A stretch of DNA of 64,000 nt from Pseudomonas khavaziana (GCF_019145205.1 NZ_JAHSTT010000005.1:372001-436000), one strand, 5' to 3'; positions 26,054 through 35,126 are shown, counted from the first letter of the stretch. The notes: a model not told the origin generated them from the sequence alone. Made by a program: numbers and translations.

Positions 26054-26180
26054 GAGGCCCATTATTTTTCAGATTTCAGAAAAGCCAATGCCCCGACAAG
26101 TCGGGGCATTGGCTTTTAAACAGCGGCAGACTGCGTTTTCACACAGTCTGCGAAGGTCGCCTTTTTCAACAGCGTACGAA

Positions 26181-27518
26181 TCAGAACTCGTGATCAGCGC
26201 TGTCCGGGTTCAAGTCGCTGATGCCCAACTTGCCTGCAGCGGCTTCGATCGAACCGGTCTGCTTGACCAGTGCGGCGATGGCGTCACGTACGATCTGGTT
26301 GCCCGCATCGTTGCCGGCGGCGATCAGTTGGTCGTAGTGCTCACCTTTCTCAGCGTGGTCGACCATGACCTGGATCTTCGCTTCGGTTGCCGCCAGGTCG
26401 GCCTTGAGAGCCGAATCGGCTGCCGGGTCGGCCTTGGCCACCAGGGATGACAGGCTGGCACCACTCATCTTGGTGCCGTCAACGCGGGTGTATTCGCCCA
26501 GGTAGACGTTACGGATGCCCTTGGCATCGTAGAAGTGCGAGTAGTGCGTGTTGTCGCTGAAGCAGTCCTGCTCGTCTTCCGGCGAGTTGGCCTCCAGGGA
26601 CACCTTCATGCGCTCACCGGCCAGCTCGCCCAGGGACAGGCTGCCCATGCCGAACAGCATTTTGCGCAGGCCATCGGTGCCAGGTTCAGACTCCAGGGTG
26701 GCGCGGTAGTTGTCTTCGACGTTGGGTTTCCAGTTGCCGACCATTTCTTCCAGGTCGCTGACCAGCAGCTGGGTCACGGCGCGCAGGTAAGTGCGGCGGC
26801 GCTCATTGTGACCGCCGGTTGCACTGTCACCGGTCAGGTAGTCCGAAGCTGGACGATTGCCCGCGCCAGGGCCGGTGCCGTTGAGGTCCTGGCCCCAGAG
26901 CAGGAATTCGATGGCGTGGTAGCCGGTGGCAACGTTGGCTTCGGAACCGCCCAGCTCATTGAGGCTGGCGAGTTTTTCCGGGGTGATGTCTTTGACGTCG
27001 ACCTTGTCTTCGCCGACCTGGATCTCGTTATTGGCGATGATGTTGGCGTTGGCGCCCGGGTTACCCAGCGCGTGCTCATAGGATTTGTCGACATAGTCGA
27101 TCAAGCCCTCGTCCAGGGGCCAGGCGTTCACTTGGCCTTCCCAGTCGTCGATGATGGTGTTGCCAAAGCGGAACACTTCGCTCTGCAGGTAAGGCACGCG
27201 GGCGGCGATCCAGGCGGTACGGGCCGCTTTGAGGGTTTCGTCGTTCGGGTTGGCGAGGAAGGTGTCGACTGCGGTTTGCAGGGTTTTAGCGGTGGATTCG
27301 GCATCGCTGTACACCGCAAACACCATGTCTGCGTAGTGCGCGACTACGGCTTTGGCAGCCGCTTCGTCGACCTGACCTGCCGGGGCAGCTGCAGGTGCGG
27401 TAGCGCTGGCGGCTGCGGGAGCTTGAGGCGCGGCGGCCTTGTCTTTACCTTCGCCGCAACCGGCGAGAGAAATGGCAATGGCCAGCAGACTGGCGGTGGC
27501 CAGGGGCATACGAATCAT
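26181..27518 (-). CDS. icmP: Imelysin-family lipoprotein (insulin-cleaving metalloproteinase IcmP-like)
   Basis: A 445-residue outer-membrane or periplasmic lipoprotein of peptidase family M75. The lipobox is LAGC near residue 20, followed by an Ala/Pro-rich linker and the imelysin domain with the GxHxxE signature (GYHAIEFLLWG). ATG 27518 is preferred over one 9 bases upstream that lies inside the AGGA ribosome binding site. Imelysins are usually linked to iron uptake, and a Fur-like box lies 60 bp upstream. The order imelysin-bifA-sodB is the one I remember from P. aeruginosa. The terminator behind it was split by IS copy 2. Confidence 0.87.
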   Translation of the reverse strand: MIRMPLATASLLAIAISLAGCGEGKDKAAAPQAPAAASATAPAAAPAGQVDEAAAKAVVAHYADMVFAVYSDAESTAKTLQTAVDTFLANPNDETLKAARTAWIAARVPYLQSEVFRFGNTIIDDWEGQVNAWPLDEGLIDYVDKSYEHALGNPGANANIIANNEIQVGEDKVDVKDITPEKLASLNELGGSEANVATGYHAIEFLLWGQDLNGTGPGAGNRPASDYLTGDSATGGHNERRRTYLRAVTQLLVSDLEEMVGNWKPNVEDNYRATLESEPGTDGLRKMLFGMGSLSLGELAGERMKVSLEANSPEDEQDCFSDNTHYSHFYDAKGIRNVYLGEYTRVDGTKMSGASLSSLVAKADPAADSALKADLAATEAKIQVMVDHAEKGEHYDQLIAAGNDAGNQIVRDAIAALVKQTGSIEAAAGKLGISDLNPDSADHEF

Positions 27519-27577
27519 GGCGAACATCCTGCTTCGGTGGTGAATAGGGCGCGCGGGGAGCGCAAAAGCTGCGACAT

Positions 27578-27596
27578 AATGCGAAAGATTTGCATT
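27578..27596 (-). promoter_or_regulatory. Fur-like box upstream of the imelysin gene
   Basis: AATGCGAAAGATTTGCATT matches a Pseudomonas-type Fur consensus (AATGAGAATAATTCTCATT) at 14 of 19 positions and is itself a near-palindrome. It lies 60 bp before ATG 27518, in the 126-bp gap to bifA, so iron repression is plausible. Confidence 0.5.
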
Positions 27597-27644
27597 TTGT
27601 GTAAAGGCTTATGCACGGTAAATATTTAGTATCGGTTTGTTAAT

Positions 27645-29696
27645 TCAAAGACTCACCGCATTATTGCGCTCGGACTGCTTCAAATAAGCCGCCAACTCCC
27701 GCGCCTGCAAGGGTTTGCTGTAGTGATAACCCTGCCCCTCATGGCAACCCTCGGAGATGATGTAGGCCTCCTGCTCGGCGGTCTCCACGCCCTCTGCAAT
27801 CACCTGCATGCCCAGGCTTTTGCCCAGTTGGATAATGGCGCGCACGATCGTGGCGTCATCGTCGTCATCCTGCAGGTCCTGAACGAAGCTCTTGTCGATC
27901 TTGATCTTGTCCAGCGGCAGGCTTTTCAGATAGCTCAGGGATGAATACCCGGTGCCGAAGTCGTCGATGGCAATCAGCGCACCGGAGCGACGCAGGCTCA
28001 GCAGGTGCTGGGCAGCGGTGCTGATATCTTCCATCAGGCCGGTCTCGGTGACTTCCAGTTCCAGGCTGCGCAGAGGCAGGCGATAGATCTGCATCAGGTT
28101 GTTGACCACCCGGGGCAGCTCGGTGTGGTGCAACTGTACGGTGGAGAGGTTGACGGCCATGCGCAGGCCGGTGAAGCCCAGGTCATGCCATTCGCGCAGT
28201 TGCCGGCATGCCTGGTCGAGCACCCATTCGCCAATCGGGATGATGGTGCCATTCTGTTCCGCCAGGGGGATAAACAGGTCGGGCGGCACCAGGCCGTGTT
28301 CCGGGTGTTGCCAGCGCAGCAGGGCTTCTACGCCAACCACACGGTGATCGCGGTAGCTGATCTGTGGTTGGTACACCAAGTGGAACTGGTCGCGGCCCAG
28401 GGCGTCGCGCAGGTCCTTTTCCAGCTCGCGGCGTCGGCGCATTTCGCTGTCGACGCTGGCGATATAAAACTGATAGCGGTTGCGCGAACGGCTCTTGGCC
28501 AGGGTCATGGTCTGTTCGGCTTTTTGCAGCAGCTTCTCGGTGCTGTCGCCATCCTCCGGGAACAGCGTGATGCCGATGGTGGCGCGCAGGCGAATCAGGT
28601 CATGGTCGAGTGCAAATTCAGCTTCCAGGTCATCGAGGATGCTTTGTGCCAGTTCAGCTGCTTCGTAGGGCTGGTCGATATCGGCTTGCACCAAGGCGAA
28701 CTGGTCGCCACCCAAACGGGCAAGCGTGCCGAGGCGGCCGCTGTGGGCGCGCAAGCGGTCGGCCAGGGCCAGTAAGAGTTTGTCGCCGGCCTGGTAGGTG
28801 AATTGTTCGTTGACGCTCTTGAAATCATCCAACCCTACGCACAACACCGCTACACGCCGTTGCCGCCGGCCAGCGTCAGTGAGGATCTTGTCCAGTTGTT
28901 CCTGCAACTTCTGGCGGTTCGGCAGGCCAGTAAGAAAGTCGTACTGGGCCATGCGCAACAGGCTCGATTCCGCCTCATGGCGCAGGTGGGTATTACGCTC
29001 GATGGATTCGAGTAACTGGTTGGCGGTGTTTATCCACAGCCCCAGTTCGTTGCGTTCGTGCCCCTTGAGCTGAGGAATCTTGTGCTCGCTGGGGCGGTCG
29101 GGGTTGATCGAGGTCAGGTGCCCGATAAGCCGTGACAGCGGCTTGGTCAGCAGCCAGTGGTACACCAGGTACAGCACCAGGCCCATGGCCAGCGCGCGCA
29201 GGACGCCGGAAATAAAAATGATCACCGAACTGACAATAAAGCCGTTGCCGTAGGTGGCGGTGTCGAGGGTGATGCTCAGGTCGCCGTAGTATTCGCTGTA
29301 AGGGCCCTTGCCGACCAAGGCCGTGGTGAATGTACGCTCCTGGCCAAGAATTAGATCGGTCAGCCAGCGGCTGGGGGATTGCTGCAAGGCGCGACTCTTT
29401 TCCGCGAGCATGGTCTCGTTGGGATGGCCGATGGAGGCCATGCGCACCGCATCATCCTGGAACAGCCCCTCGATCACCTGCATGCCCATCTCGCGATCCA
29501 GGCTGTAGACGGCCTGGGTCGAGGGGTCGCGAAACATGTCGAGAATGCGTTGGGCATCGCCGGCCACGGCCTGGCGCGTCTTGTAGGCATCGAAAACGAT
29601 CTGCCCCAGGCTCAGCGCCACGCCCACGATCAAGGCCGACAGCAGCACAACCCGTAGCAACTTCACCGACAAGCTGTTCTTGAGTTCCAGCTTCAA
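27645..29696 (-). CDS. bifA: Cyclic-di-GMP phosphodiesterase BifA
   Basis: A 683-residue inner-membrane protein. It has an N-terminal membrane segment (about 15-35), a periplasmic domain, a second membrane segment (153-180), a HAMP-like linker, a degenerate GGDEF domain with GGDQF at 329-333, and an EAL domain with the intact EALLRW motif at 457-462, DDFGTGYSS and other metal-binding residues. The GGDQF/EAL combination, the length and the position beside sodB match BifA, which degrades c-di-GMP, represses biofilm formation and favours swarming in pseudomonads. The degenerate GGDQF is expected to be catalytically inactive and regulatory. Confidence 0.9.
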   Translation of the reverse strand: MKLELKNSLSVKLLRVVLLSALIVGVALSLGQIVFDAYKTRQAVAGDAQRILDMFRDPSTQAVYSLDREMGMQVIEGLFQDDAVRMASIGHPNETMLAEKSRALQQSPSRWLTDLILGQERTFTTALVGKGPYSEYYGDLSITLDTATYGNGFIVSSVIIFISGVLRALAMGLVLYLVYHWLLTKPLSRLIGHLTSINPDRPSEHKIPQLKGHERNELGLWINTANQLLESIERNTHLRHEAESSLLRMAQYDFLTGLPNRQKLQEQLDKILTDAGRRQRRVAVLCVGLDDFKSVNEQFTYQAGDKLLLALADRLRAHSGRLGTLARLGGDQFALVQADIDQPYEAAELAQSILDDLEAEFALDHDLIRLRATIGITLFPEDGDSTEKLLQKAEQTMTLAKSRSRNRYQFYIASVDSEMRRRRELEKDLRDALGRDQFHLVYQPQISYRDHRVVGVEALLRWQHPEHGLVPPDLFIPLAEQNGTIIPIGEWVLDQACRQLREWHDLGFTGLRMAVNLSTVQLHHTELPRVVNNLMQIYRLPLRSLELEVTETGLMEDISTAAQHLLSLRRSGALIAIDDFGTGYSSLSYLKSLPLDKIKIDKSFVQDLQDDDDDATIVRAIIQLGKSLGMQVIAEGVETAEQEAYIISEGCHEGQGYHYSKPLQARELAAYLKQSERNNAVSL

Positions 29697-29889
29697 AGGG
29701 GCATTCCTTGTCTCATGCGGGTGGCCTTCAATATGCCATGAGTATTGGCAATCTGATGATGGCAGTCAAAGGGACATTGGGGCTTGAGCGCAATTGAGGT
29801 TTTGGCTGGACAAACTTATAGAATGGGCAGTGGGCTGAAAGCCCGGCAGGGGAGAAGGCGGAGGAGATCCGCCTTCGAGTTGACGACGA

Positions 29890-30075
29890 TTAAAAGTTGA
29901 CCGGCTCTTGGGGCGGTTGCTCTTGCCCACCGATCTTCGAGCCTTCACCGGCCATGTCCATGGCTTTGTTGCAGAGGTCCATTGCGCCGTTTGCCAAGTC
30001 CAGACCTTTATCAACAATACCCGCTACCAGTGGGACTGCACCCGCAGCACCTACTGCCATCGAAATAGGATCCAT
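29890..30075 (-). CDS. Small Gly/Ala-rich hydrophobic protein
   Basis: A 61-residue protein. ATG 30075 (MDPISMAVGAAGAVPLVAGIV) is chosen among three clustered in-frame ATGs because GGAGA lies 6 bases upstream. A hydrophobic glycine-zipper-like stretch (residues 6-21) is followed by an amphipathic segment with two Met/Asp repeats (GAMDLCNKAMDMAGEGSK) and a polar tail. I do not recognise it. The size and hydrophobic N-terminus would suit a small membrane or secreted protein. It lies between bifA and sodB, where I recall no equivalent in P. aeruginosa. Confidence 0.55.
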   Translation of the reverse strand: MDPISMAVGAAGAVPLVAGIVDKGLDLANGAMDLCNKAMDMAGEGSKIGGQEQPPQEPVNF

Positions 30076-30186
30076 CGACATTCTCCACATTGAAAATTGA
30101 TCAGGAGGTTTATTCCTCCTGCTGCTTGTGTGGTGAATTGTTACTGTTGGGTTCCGGTATTTTTGGGCGGTCTGTCTGGCGAGCAC

Positions 30187-30216
30187 AAAAAAGCCCGGCA
30201 ATCGCCGGGCTTTCTT
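30187..30216. terminator. Terminator between sodB and the small protein gene
   Basis: GCCCGGC and GCCGGGC pair around loop AATC and are flanked by AAAAAA and TTTCTTT. On the minus strand it follows the sodB stop by about 20 bp. Confidence 0.8.
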
Positions 30217-30231
30217 TAATGAACGAGCTGT

Positions 30232-30828
30232 TTAGGCAGTGAAGGCCTTACCTTCGAACTGCTCAGCCACGAACTTCCAGTTGACCAGGTTCCAGAACGC
30301 TTCCACATACTTCGGGCGCACGTTGCGGTAGTCGATGTAGTAAGCGTGTTCCCACACGTCGCAGGTCAGCAGCGGGGTGTCGCCGCTGGTCAGCGGGTTG
30401 CCGGCGCCGATGGTGCTGGCCAGGGCCAGGGAACCGTCAGCCTTTTTAACCAGCCAGCCCCAGCCGGAACCGAAGGTGCCAACGGACGTCTTGGTGAACT
30501 CTTCCTTGAACTTGTCGAACGAACCGAACGCAGCGTTGATGGCCTCAGCCAGCGCGCCGGTTGGTTGACCGCCGGCGTTTGGCGCCAGGCAGTTCCAGTA
30601 GAAGGTATGGTTCCAGACCTGAGCGGCGTTGTTGAAGATGCCGCCCGAGGAAGACTTGACGATTTCTTCCAGGGTCTTGCCTTCGAACTCGGTGCCTGGC
30701 ACCAGGTTGTTCAGGTTCACGACATAGGTGTTGTGGTGCTTGTCGTGGTGGTATTCCAAGGTTTCCTTGGAGATGTGCGGCTGCAGGGCATCGTGTGCGT
30801 AAGGCAGCGGCGGCAATTCGAAAGCCAT
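30232..30828 (-). CDS. sodB: Superoxide dismutase [Fe]
   Basis: A 198-residue cytoplasmic Fe-type superoxide dismutase. The metal ligands are His in [13 protein letters not shown], His in QVWNHTFYW, and Asp/His in DVWEHAYY; the Gly-rich GSGWGWLV region and [17 protein letters not shown] are typical of the iron enzyme. ATG 30828 has AGGAG 8 bases upstream. Length is standard. It follows the lysE-type exporter block on the same strand with a 178-bp gap, so it probably has its own promoter. Confidence 0.96.
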   Translation of the reverse strand: MAFELPPLPYAHDALQPHISKETLEYHHDKHHNTYVVNLNNLVPGTEFEGKTLEEIVKSSSGGIFNNAAQVWNHTFYWNCLAPNAGGQPTGALAEAINAAFGSFDKFKEEFTKTSVGTFGSGWGWLVKKADGSLALASTIGAGNPLTSGDTPLLTCDVWEHAYYIDYRNVRPKYVEAFWNLVNWKFVAEQFEGKAFTA

Positions 30829-31006
30829 GATGATTCTCCTAATCAGGTCAGTTGCGGTGAGCGCAAGGCCGATCACGGGCGGCCAGACATGCGCCGGGGA
30901 GTTTGTACTCTTTGCGGCGCAGGGGTCTGATCATAGCACCGGGGGTGCGGCATAACCACGCAACAACTGTGTGGGATAGAGGTTCCAGAGCGTTTTGGAA
31001 TATTTG

Positions 31007-31606
31007 TCAGGCGCTGATCAATTGATAGGCCACGGTGAACATCATCACCGCCACCAGCAAGTCCAGCAGGCGCCAGGTGGCCGGGCGTGCCAGCCAGGGA
31101 GCCAGCCACGCCGCGCCGAGCGCCAAGGTGGCGAACCACAGGAACGATGCACTGGCGGCCCCGGCGACATACGCCCCGGGTTCGGTTTGTTGCGCGCCAA
31201 GTGAGCCGATCAGCAGCACGGTATCCAGGTATACGTGGGGGTTGAGCAGCGTTACGGCCAGCGCGCTGAGCAGCACGGCGCGCAATGAACGTACCTTGAG
31301 GTTGGCCCCTTGCTCCAGGCTCTGTTTGGAAAATGCCCGACGCAATGCCAGGGCGCCGTACCACAACAGGAACGCTGCACCACCCCAGCGCGCTATCGCC
31401 AGCAGCAGCGGGTTTTGCGCCAGCACCGTGGCCAGGCCGAATACCCCGGCCGCCACCAGGATGGCATCGCAGACGATGCACAGTGCGGCCACTGGCAGGT
31501 GATGTTCACGCCGCAGGCTTTGCGCCAATACAAAAGCATTCTGGGTACCGATCGCCATGATCAGGCCGAGGGCTACCAGCAATCCGTTCACATAACTTTG
31601 CCACAT
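31007..31606 (-). CDS. argO: LysE/ArgO-family amino acid exporter
   Basis: A 199-residue, about six-helix exporter of the LysE family; MAIGTQNAFVLAQSLRREH near the start is the ArgO/LysE signature. It probably exports arginine and/or lysine. It starts 6 bases after the ACT-domain gene, so they form an operon, and the argP regulator is divergent. This is the classic ArgP-argO (LysG-lysE) arrangement, in which intracellular basic amino acids induce their own export. Which of the two substrates dominates is not evident. Confidence 0.85.
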   Translation of the reverse strand: MWQSYVNGLLVALGLIMAIGTQNAFVLAQSLRREHHLPVAALCIVCDAILVAAGVFGLATVLAQNPLLLAIARWGGAAFLLWYGALALRRAFSKQSLEQGANLKVRSLRAVLLSALAVTLLNPHVYLDTVLLIGSLGAQQTEPGAYVAGAASASFLWFATLALGAAWLAPWLARPATWRLLDLLVAVMMFTVAYQLISA

Positions 31607-31611
31607 AGGGT

Positions 31612-32013
31612 TTACTCCGCTTGTGCTGCCAATTGCTGCAATACATCCATGGCTCGGTCGGCATCGGTACGACCGACGAACAGGTGGTCGTGGTAGTAGC
31701 CGGCAATCACGTTGCAGCTAATGCCGGCTTTGCCCAGCGCGCTGGCGAACGCAGCGGTCAGGCCCACGGCCTCGAGGGCGGAATGCACGTTCAGGGTGAT
31801 CCATGCGGCGACATAGTCGAAGCTCAACCCGGCTCGTTCAGCCTGGTGCCGCTCGACAATCAACGTCAGCCCTTCCTGCTCACGAAAGCTGCCGATGACC
31901 TCGCAGCCGTGGGGAATGCGGTGATCGGGCAAGGTGCAGAACACGTAGTCGCCGTCGTTCAAGTACGGGCTCATGCTGCGCAGCAAGGTCGCCAGGGCGG
32001 TTTCGCCAGCCAT
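31612..32013 (-). CDS. ACT-domain protein (DUF2241-like)
   Basis: A 133-residue protein with tandem ACT-like folds (GCEVIGSFREQEGLTLIVER; VGLTAAFASALGKAGISCNVIAGYYHDHLFVG). Such domains bind amino acids. ATG 32013 has AAGGA upstream. It is the first gene of an operon with the LysE-type exporter and divergent from argP, so it may sense or buffer basic amino acids; that role is inferred. Confidence 0.75.
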   Translation of the reverse strand: MAGETALATLLRSMSPYLNDGDYVFCTLPDHRIPHGCEVIGSFREQEGLTLIVERHQAERAGLSFDYVAAWITLNVHSALEAVGLTAAFASALGKAGISCNVIAGYYHDHLFVGRTDADRAMDVLQQLAAQAE

Positions 32014-32113
32014 GTGAGATTCCTTTAAAAGAGAAAGAAGCAATGCTGGTCATTGTCACGGTCGAGGCTGTATAAGAAAAAGCAATATTGCTGATCGCTC
32101 ATTAGAGAAACTG

Positions 32114-33007
32114 ATGTTCGACTATAAATTGCTGTCTGCCCTGGCGGCGGTAGTGGAACAGGCCGGCTTCGAACGCGGTGCCCAGGTGCTGGGGCTGTCG
32201 CAGTCGGCCATTTCCCAGCGCATCAAGCTGTTGGAGGCACGTATCGGCCAGCCGGTACTGGTGCGCGCTTCGCCGCCGACGCCCACCGATATTGGCCGGC
32301 GCCTGCTCAACCATGTGCAGCAGGTGCGATTGCTTGAGCGTGATCTGCAAAGCCAGGTGCCGGCCCTGGACGAGGAGGGCATGCCCGAACGCCTGCGCAT
32401 CGCCCTGAATGCCGACAGCCTTGCCACTTGGTGGGCCGAAGCCGTCAGTGATTTCTGCGCCGAACAGCACTTGCTGCTGGACCTGGTGGTGGAAGACCAG
32501 ACGGTAGGCCTCAAGCGCATGCGTGCCGGTGAAGTGGCTGCCTGTATCTGCGCCAGTGAGCGCCCGGTGGCCGGGGCTCGCAGCCTGTTGCTGGGTGCCA
32601 TGCGTTATCGCGCGCTGGCGAGTCCGGCTTTTATTGCCCGGCATTTTCCCGAGGGCGTGCGGGCCGATCAATTGGCGCGTACACCTGCGCTGGTGTTTGG
32701 CCCGGATGATTTCTTGCAACACCGCTACCTGGCTTCTCTTGGGGTGAATGGTGGTTTCGAACACCATTTATGCCCGTCATCCGAAGGTTTTATCCGCCTG
32801 ACGGAAGCCGGTCTGGGCTGGGGCCTGGTGCCCGAATTGCAGGTGCGTGACCAGCTTGAAACCGGCGCATTGGTCGAGTTATTGCCAGATAAGCCCATCG
32901 ACGTGCCGCTGTACTGGCATCATTGGCGCAGTGGCGGGCAGCTGTTGGGCCTGTTGACCGACCATCTGGCCCAGGCGTGCGGCCAATGGTTGGTGCCGTT
33001 GGAGTAG
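32114..33007 (+). CDS. argP: LysR-type regulator ArgP (IciA/LysG)
   Basis: A 297-residue LysR-family regulator. The N-terminal helix-turn-helix (AAVVEQAGFERGAQVLGLSQ, SAISQRIKLLEARIG) and the effector-binding domain match the ArgP/IciA subgroup. In homologues arginine or lysine binding controls transcription of argO/lysE. It is divergent from the ACT-domain/exporter operon with a 100-bp shared promoter region, which supports that target. Confidence 0.9.
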   Translation: MFDYKLLSALAAVVEQAGFERGAQVLGLSQSAISQRIKLLEARIGQPVLVRASPPTPTDIGRRLLNHVQQVRLLERDLQSQVPALDEEGMPERLRIALNADSLATWWAEAVSDFCAEQHLLLDLVVEDQTVGLKRMRAGEVAACICASERPVAGARSLLLGAMRYRALASPAFIARHFPEGVRADQLARTPALVFGPDDFLQHRYLASLGVNGGFEHHLCPSSEGFIRLTEAGLGWGLVPELQVRDQLETGALVELLPDKPIDVPLYWHHWRSGGQLLGLLTDHLAQACGQWLVPLE

Positions 33008-33059
33008 CGGCAGGCGTCAAGGCAACAGCGATGAAAAACGAAAGAACACGGAGTACTAC

Positions 33060-34058
33060 ATGAAAATTCTGGTCACCGGCGCAAGCGGCTTCATCGGCGG
33101 GCGCTTTGCGCGCTTCGCCCTTGAGCAGGGCCTGGATGTGCGGGTCAACGGGCGGCGCGCCGAAGGTGTGGAACACCTGGTACGGCGTGGTGCCGAGTTT
33201 ATCCAAGGTGATTTGAATGATGCCGACCTGGTACGCGACCTGTGCCGCGATGTCGAAGCCGTGGTGCATTGTGCCGGTGCCGTCGGGCTATGGGGCAAGT
33301 ACCAGGACTTCCATCAGGGTAATGTGCTGGTCACCGAAAACGTTGTTGAAGCCTGTCTCAAGCAGCGTGTCGGGCGCCTGGTGCATCTGTCGTCGCCATC
33401 CATTTACTTCGATGGCCGCGACCACCTGGGGCTCACTGAAGAGCAAGTGCCCAAGCGTTTCAAGCATCCCTATGCTGCCACCAAGTACCTGGCTGAGCAG
33501 AAGGTCTTCGGGGCCCAGGAGTTCGGCCTTGAAGTGCTGGCACTGCGTCCGCGTTTCGTTACCGGTGCTGGCGACATGAGCATCTTCCCGCGCCTGCTGA
33601 AGATGCAGCGCAAAAATCGCCTGGCTATTGTGGGCGACGGTCTGAACAAGGTCGACTTCACCAGCGTGCATAATCTTAATGAAGCGTTGCTCAGCAGCCT
33701 GCTCGCCCCCGGCTCGGCGTTGGGCAAGGCCTACAACATCAGCAACGGCGCGCCGGTGCCGGTGTGGGATGTGGTCAACTATGTGATGCGACAAATGGAG
33801 TTGCCCCAGGTGACCCGTTATCGTTCCTACGGTTTGTCCTACAGCGTGGCAGCCTTGAATGAGGCATTTTGCGCCATGTGGCCGGGGCGGCCGGAACCGG
33901 CGTTATCGCGCCTGGGCATGCAGGTGATGAACAAGGATTTCACCCTCGATATCAGCCGCGCCAGGCATTATCTCGACTATGAGCCCAAGGTCAGCCTGTG
34001 GGCCGCGCTCGACGAGTTCTGCAGCTGGTGGAAGGCCCAGGACCCGGGCCTCAAGTAA
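33060..34058 (+). CDS. NAD(P)-dependent epimerase/3-beta-HSD-like oxidoreductase
   Basis: A 332-residue extended short-chain dehydrogenase. The dinucleotide-binding motif GASGFIGGRFARF opens the protein, SSPSIYF holds the catalytic Ser, and YAATK is the YxxxK active-site motif. It resembles 3-beta-hydroxysteroid dehydrogenase/OleD-like enzymes; the substrate is unknown. It lies 52 bp after argP on the same strand. The same neighbour order is, as I recall, found in P. aeruginosa. Confidence 0.82.
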   Translation: MKILVTGASGFIGGRFARFALEQGLDVRVNGRRAEGVEHLVRRGAEFIQGDLNDADLVRDLCRDVEAVVHCAGAVGLWGKYQDFHQGNVLVTENVVEACLKQRVGRLVHLSSPSIYFDGRDHLGLTEEQVPKRFKHPYAATKYLAEQKVFGAQEFGLEVLALRPRFVTGAGDMSIFPRLLKMQRKNRLAIVGDGLNKVDFTSVHNLNEALLSSLLAPGSALGKAYNISNGAPVPVWDVVNYVMRQMELPQVTRYRSYGLSYSVAALNEAFCAMWPGRPEPALSRLGMQVMNKDFTLDISRARHYLDYEPKVSLWAALDEFCSWWKAQDPGLK

Positions 34059-34185
34059 GCTCATAACCAGCAACACATCGGGAACCGAATTCCAGGTTCC
34101 GGGTCGATCCATGCGCCGGGAGTGCGGTTTATACTCCTGCCGCTCGGCTTCGCAGTCAGCCACCTCATTGATTCAGGGTAGATTC

Positions 34186-35010
34186 ATGCGTAACGATGCA
34201 AATGACGATCTCGACAACGTTCCTACGCTGCGGGCCGACCATGGGGACGACGACGATTTCGTGCCGACGCCCGCCACGTCGGTGCGCTCGCGAGCGACGC
34301 CAGTGGTCAAGGTCAAGAGCGCCAGCACCGGCCCGTTGTGGGCATTGGTCGGCGCACTGTTGATCGCCTTCGCCGGCCTGGCCTGGTGGAGCTTCCAACA
34401 AATCTCGCTGATGGGTCAGCAGTTGGTCGCCACCCAGGAAAGCTTTGCACGGATCAGCGAGGAAGCGGCGGGGCGCCTGCAGGATATTTCCGGCAAGGTG
34501 GTGGCCAGCGAAGCCAACGTGAACAACGGCAGCGAAGCATTGAAACTGCAGATCAAGCAGTTGCAAGACCAACTGCAGGAGCAGGGCAAGCAACAGCTGG
34601 GCGTGGCTGGCCAAGCTACCGAACTGGACAGCCGTTTGGCCCAGATGACCGCCAGCACCACCGAACTGACAGCGGCCAATACCAAGCTGCAAGGCCAGGT
34701 GCAGGCCCTTACTGATGCTGTCGCCAGCCTCACGGCAACACAGGCCGAGACCAAGGGCCTGGCCACCGATGTGGCGGCCTTGAAGAAACAAGGCAACCCA
34801 AGCGCGGCCATCGCCCGTCTCGAGCAGGACTTGCTGGTGCTCAAGAGCGCTCAGGAAAACCAGCCGGCCAATATCGACGCGCCGACCAACAAGGAATTCG
34901 ACGTGTTCCGCATCCAGACCACGCGCAATATCACCACCTTGCAGAGCCAGGTGCAGAACTTGAATCAGCGTCTCAATGCGCCTGCTGCGGCCACACCACT
35001 GGGTCAATGA
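34186..35010 (+). CDS. Membrane-anchored coiled-coil protein, unknown function
   Basis: A 274-residue protein with an acidic, disordered N-terminus (NDDLDNVPTLRADHGDDDDF), one membrane helix (about residues 49-68, GPLWALVGALLIAFAGLAWW), and a long periplasmic-type coiled coil rich in Gln, Ala and Leu (residues 75-235) followed by a short tail. The layout is that of bitopic envelope proteins. ATG 34186 is chosen from the sequence start MRNDANDD; a weak GGGTAG lies upstream. No enzymatic motif was seen. Confidence 0.7.
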   Translation: MRNDANDDLDNVPTLRADHGDDDDFVPTPATSVRSRATPVVKVKSASTGPLWALVGALLIAFAGLAWWSFQQISLMGQQLVATQESFARISEEAAGRLQDISGKVVASEANVNNGSEALKLQIKQLQDQLQEQGKQQLGVAGQATELDSRLAQMTASTTELTAANTKLQGQVQALTDAVASLTATQAETKGLATDVAALKKQGNPSAAIARLEQDLLVLKSAQENQPANIDAPTNKEFDVFRIQTTRNITTLQSQVQNLNQRLNAPAAATPLGQ

Positions 35011-35026
35011 ACGCGAAATCGTTCTC

Positions 35027-35126
35027 TGTAGGAGCGAGCTTGCTCGCGAAAAACGTTAACGATGACGGGTACTTGCTGAATGAACGCGGCGCCTGTGAGT
35101 TTTTCGCGAGCAAGCTCGCTCCTACA
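35027..35126. repeat. REP doublet (GGAGCGAGCTTGCTCGC family)
   Basis: TGTAGGAGCGAGCTTGCTCG and its inverted copy, about 55 bp between them. It lies directly before the regulatory palindrome of the AGE-isomerase gene. Confidence 0.92.

Larger units (their letters stand above)
24551..26151 (+). mobile_element. IS1182-like insertion sequence, copy 2 (1601 bp)
   Basis: Same terminal repeats and length as copy 1 but in the opposite orientation. It too lies in a hairpin loop: AAAAAAAGCGACC plus CGAA on the left, GAAGGTCGCCTTTTT on the right; joined, they rebuild a perfect GCGACC/GGTCGC stem with flanking A and T tracts. The target repeat reads GAA, or CGAA if the final C of the IS belongs to the target. 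The hairpin would be the terminator of the imelysin gene. Confidence 0.93.
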
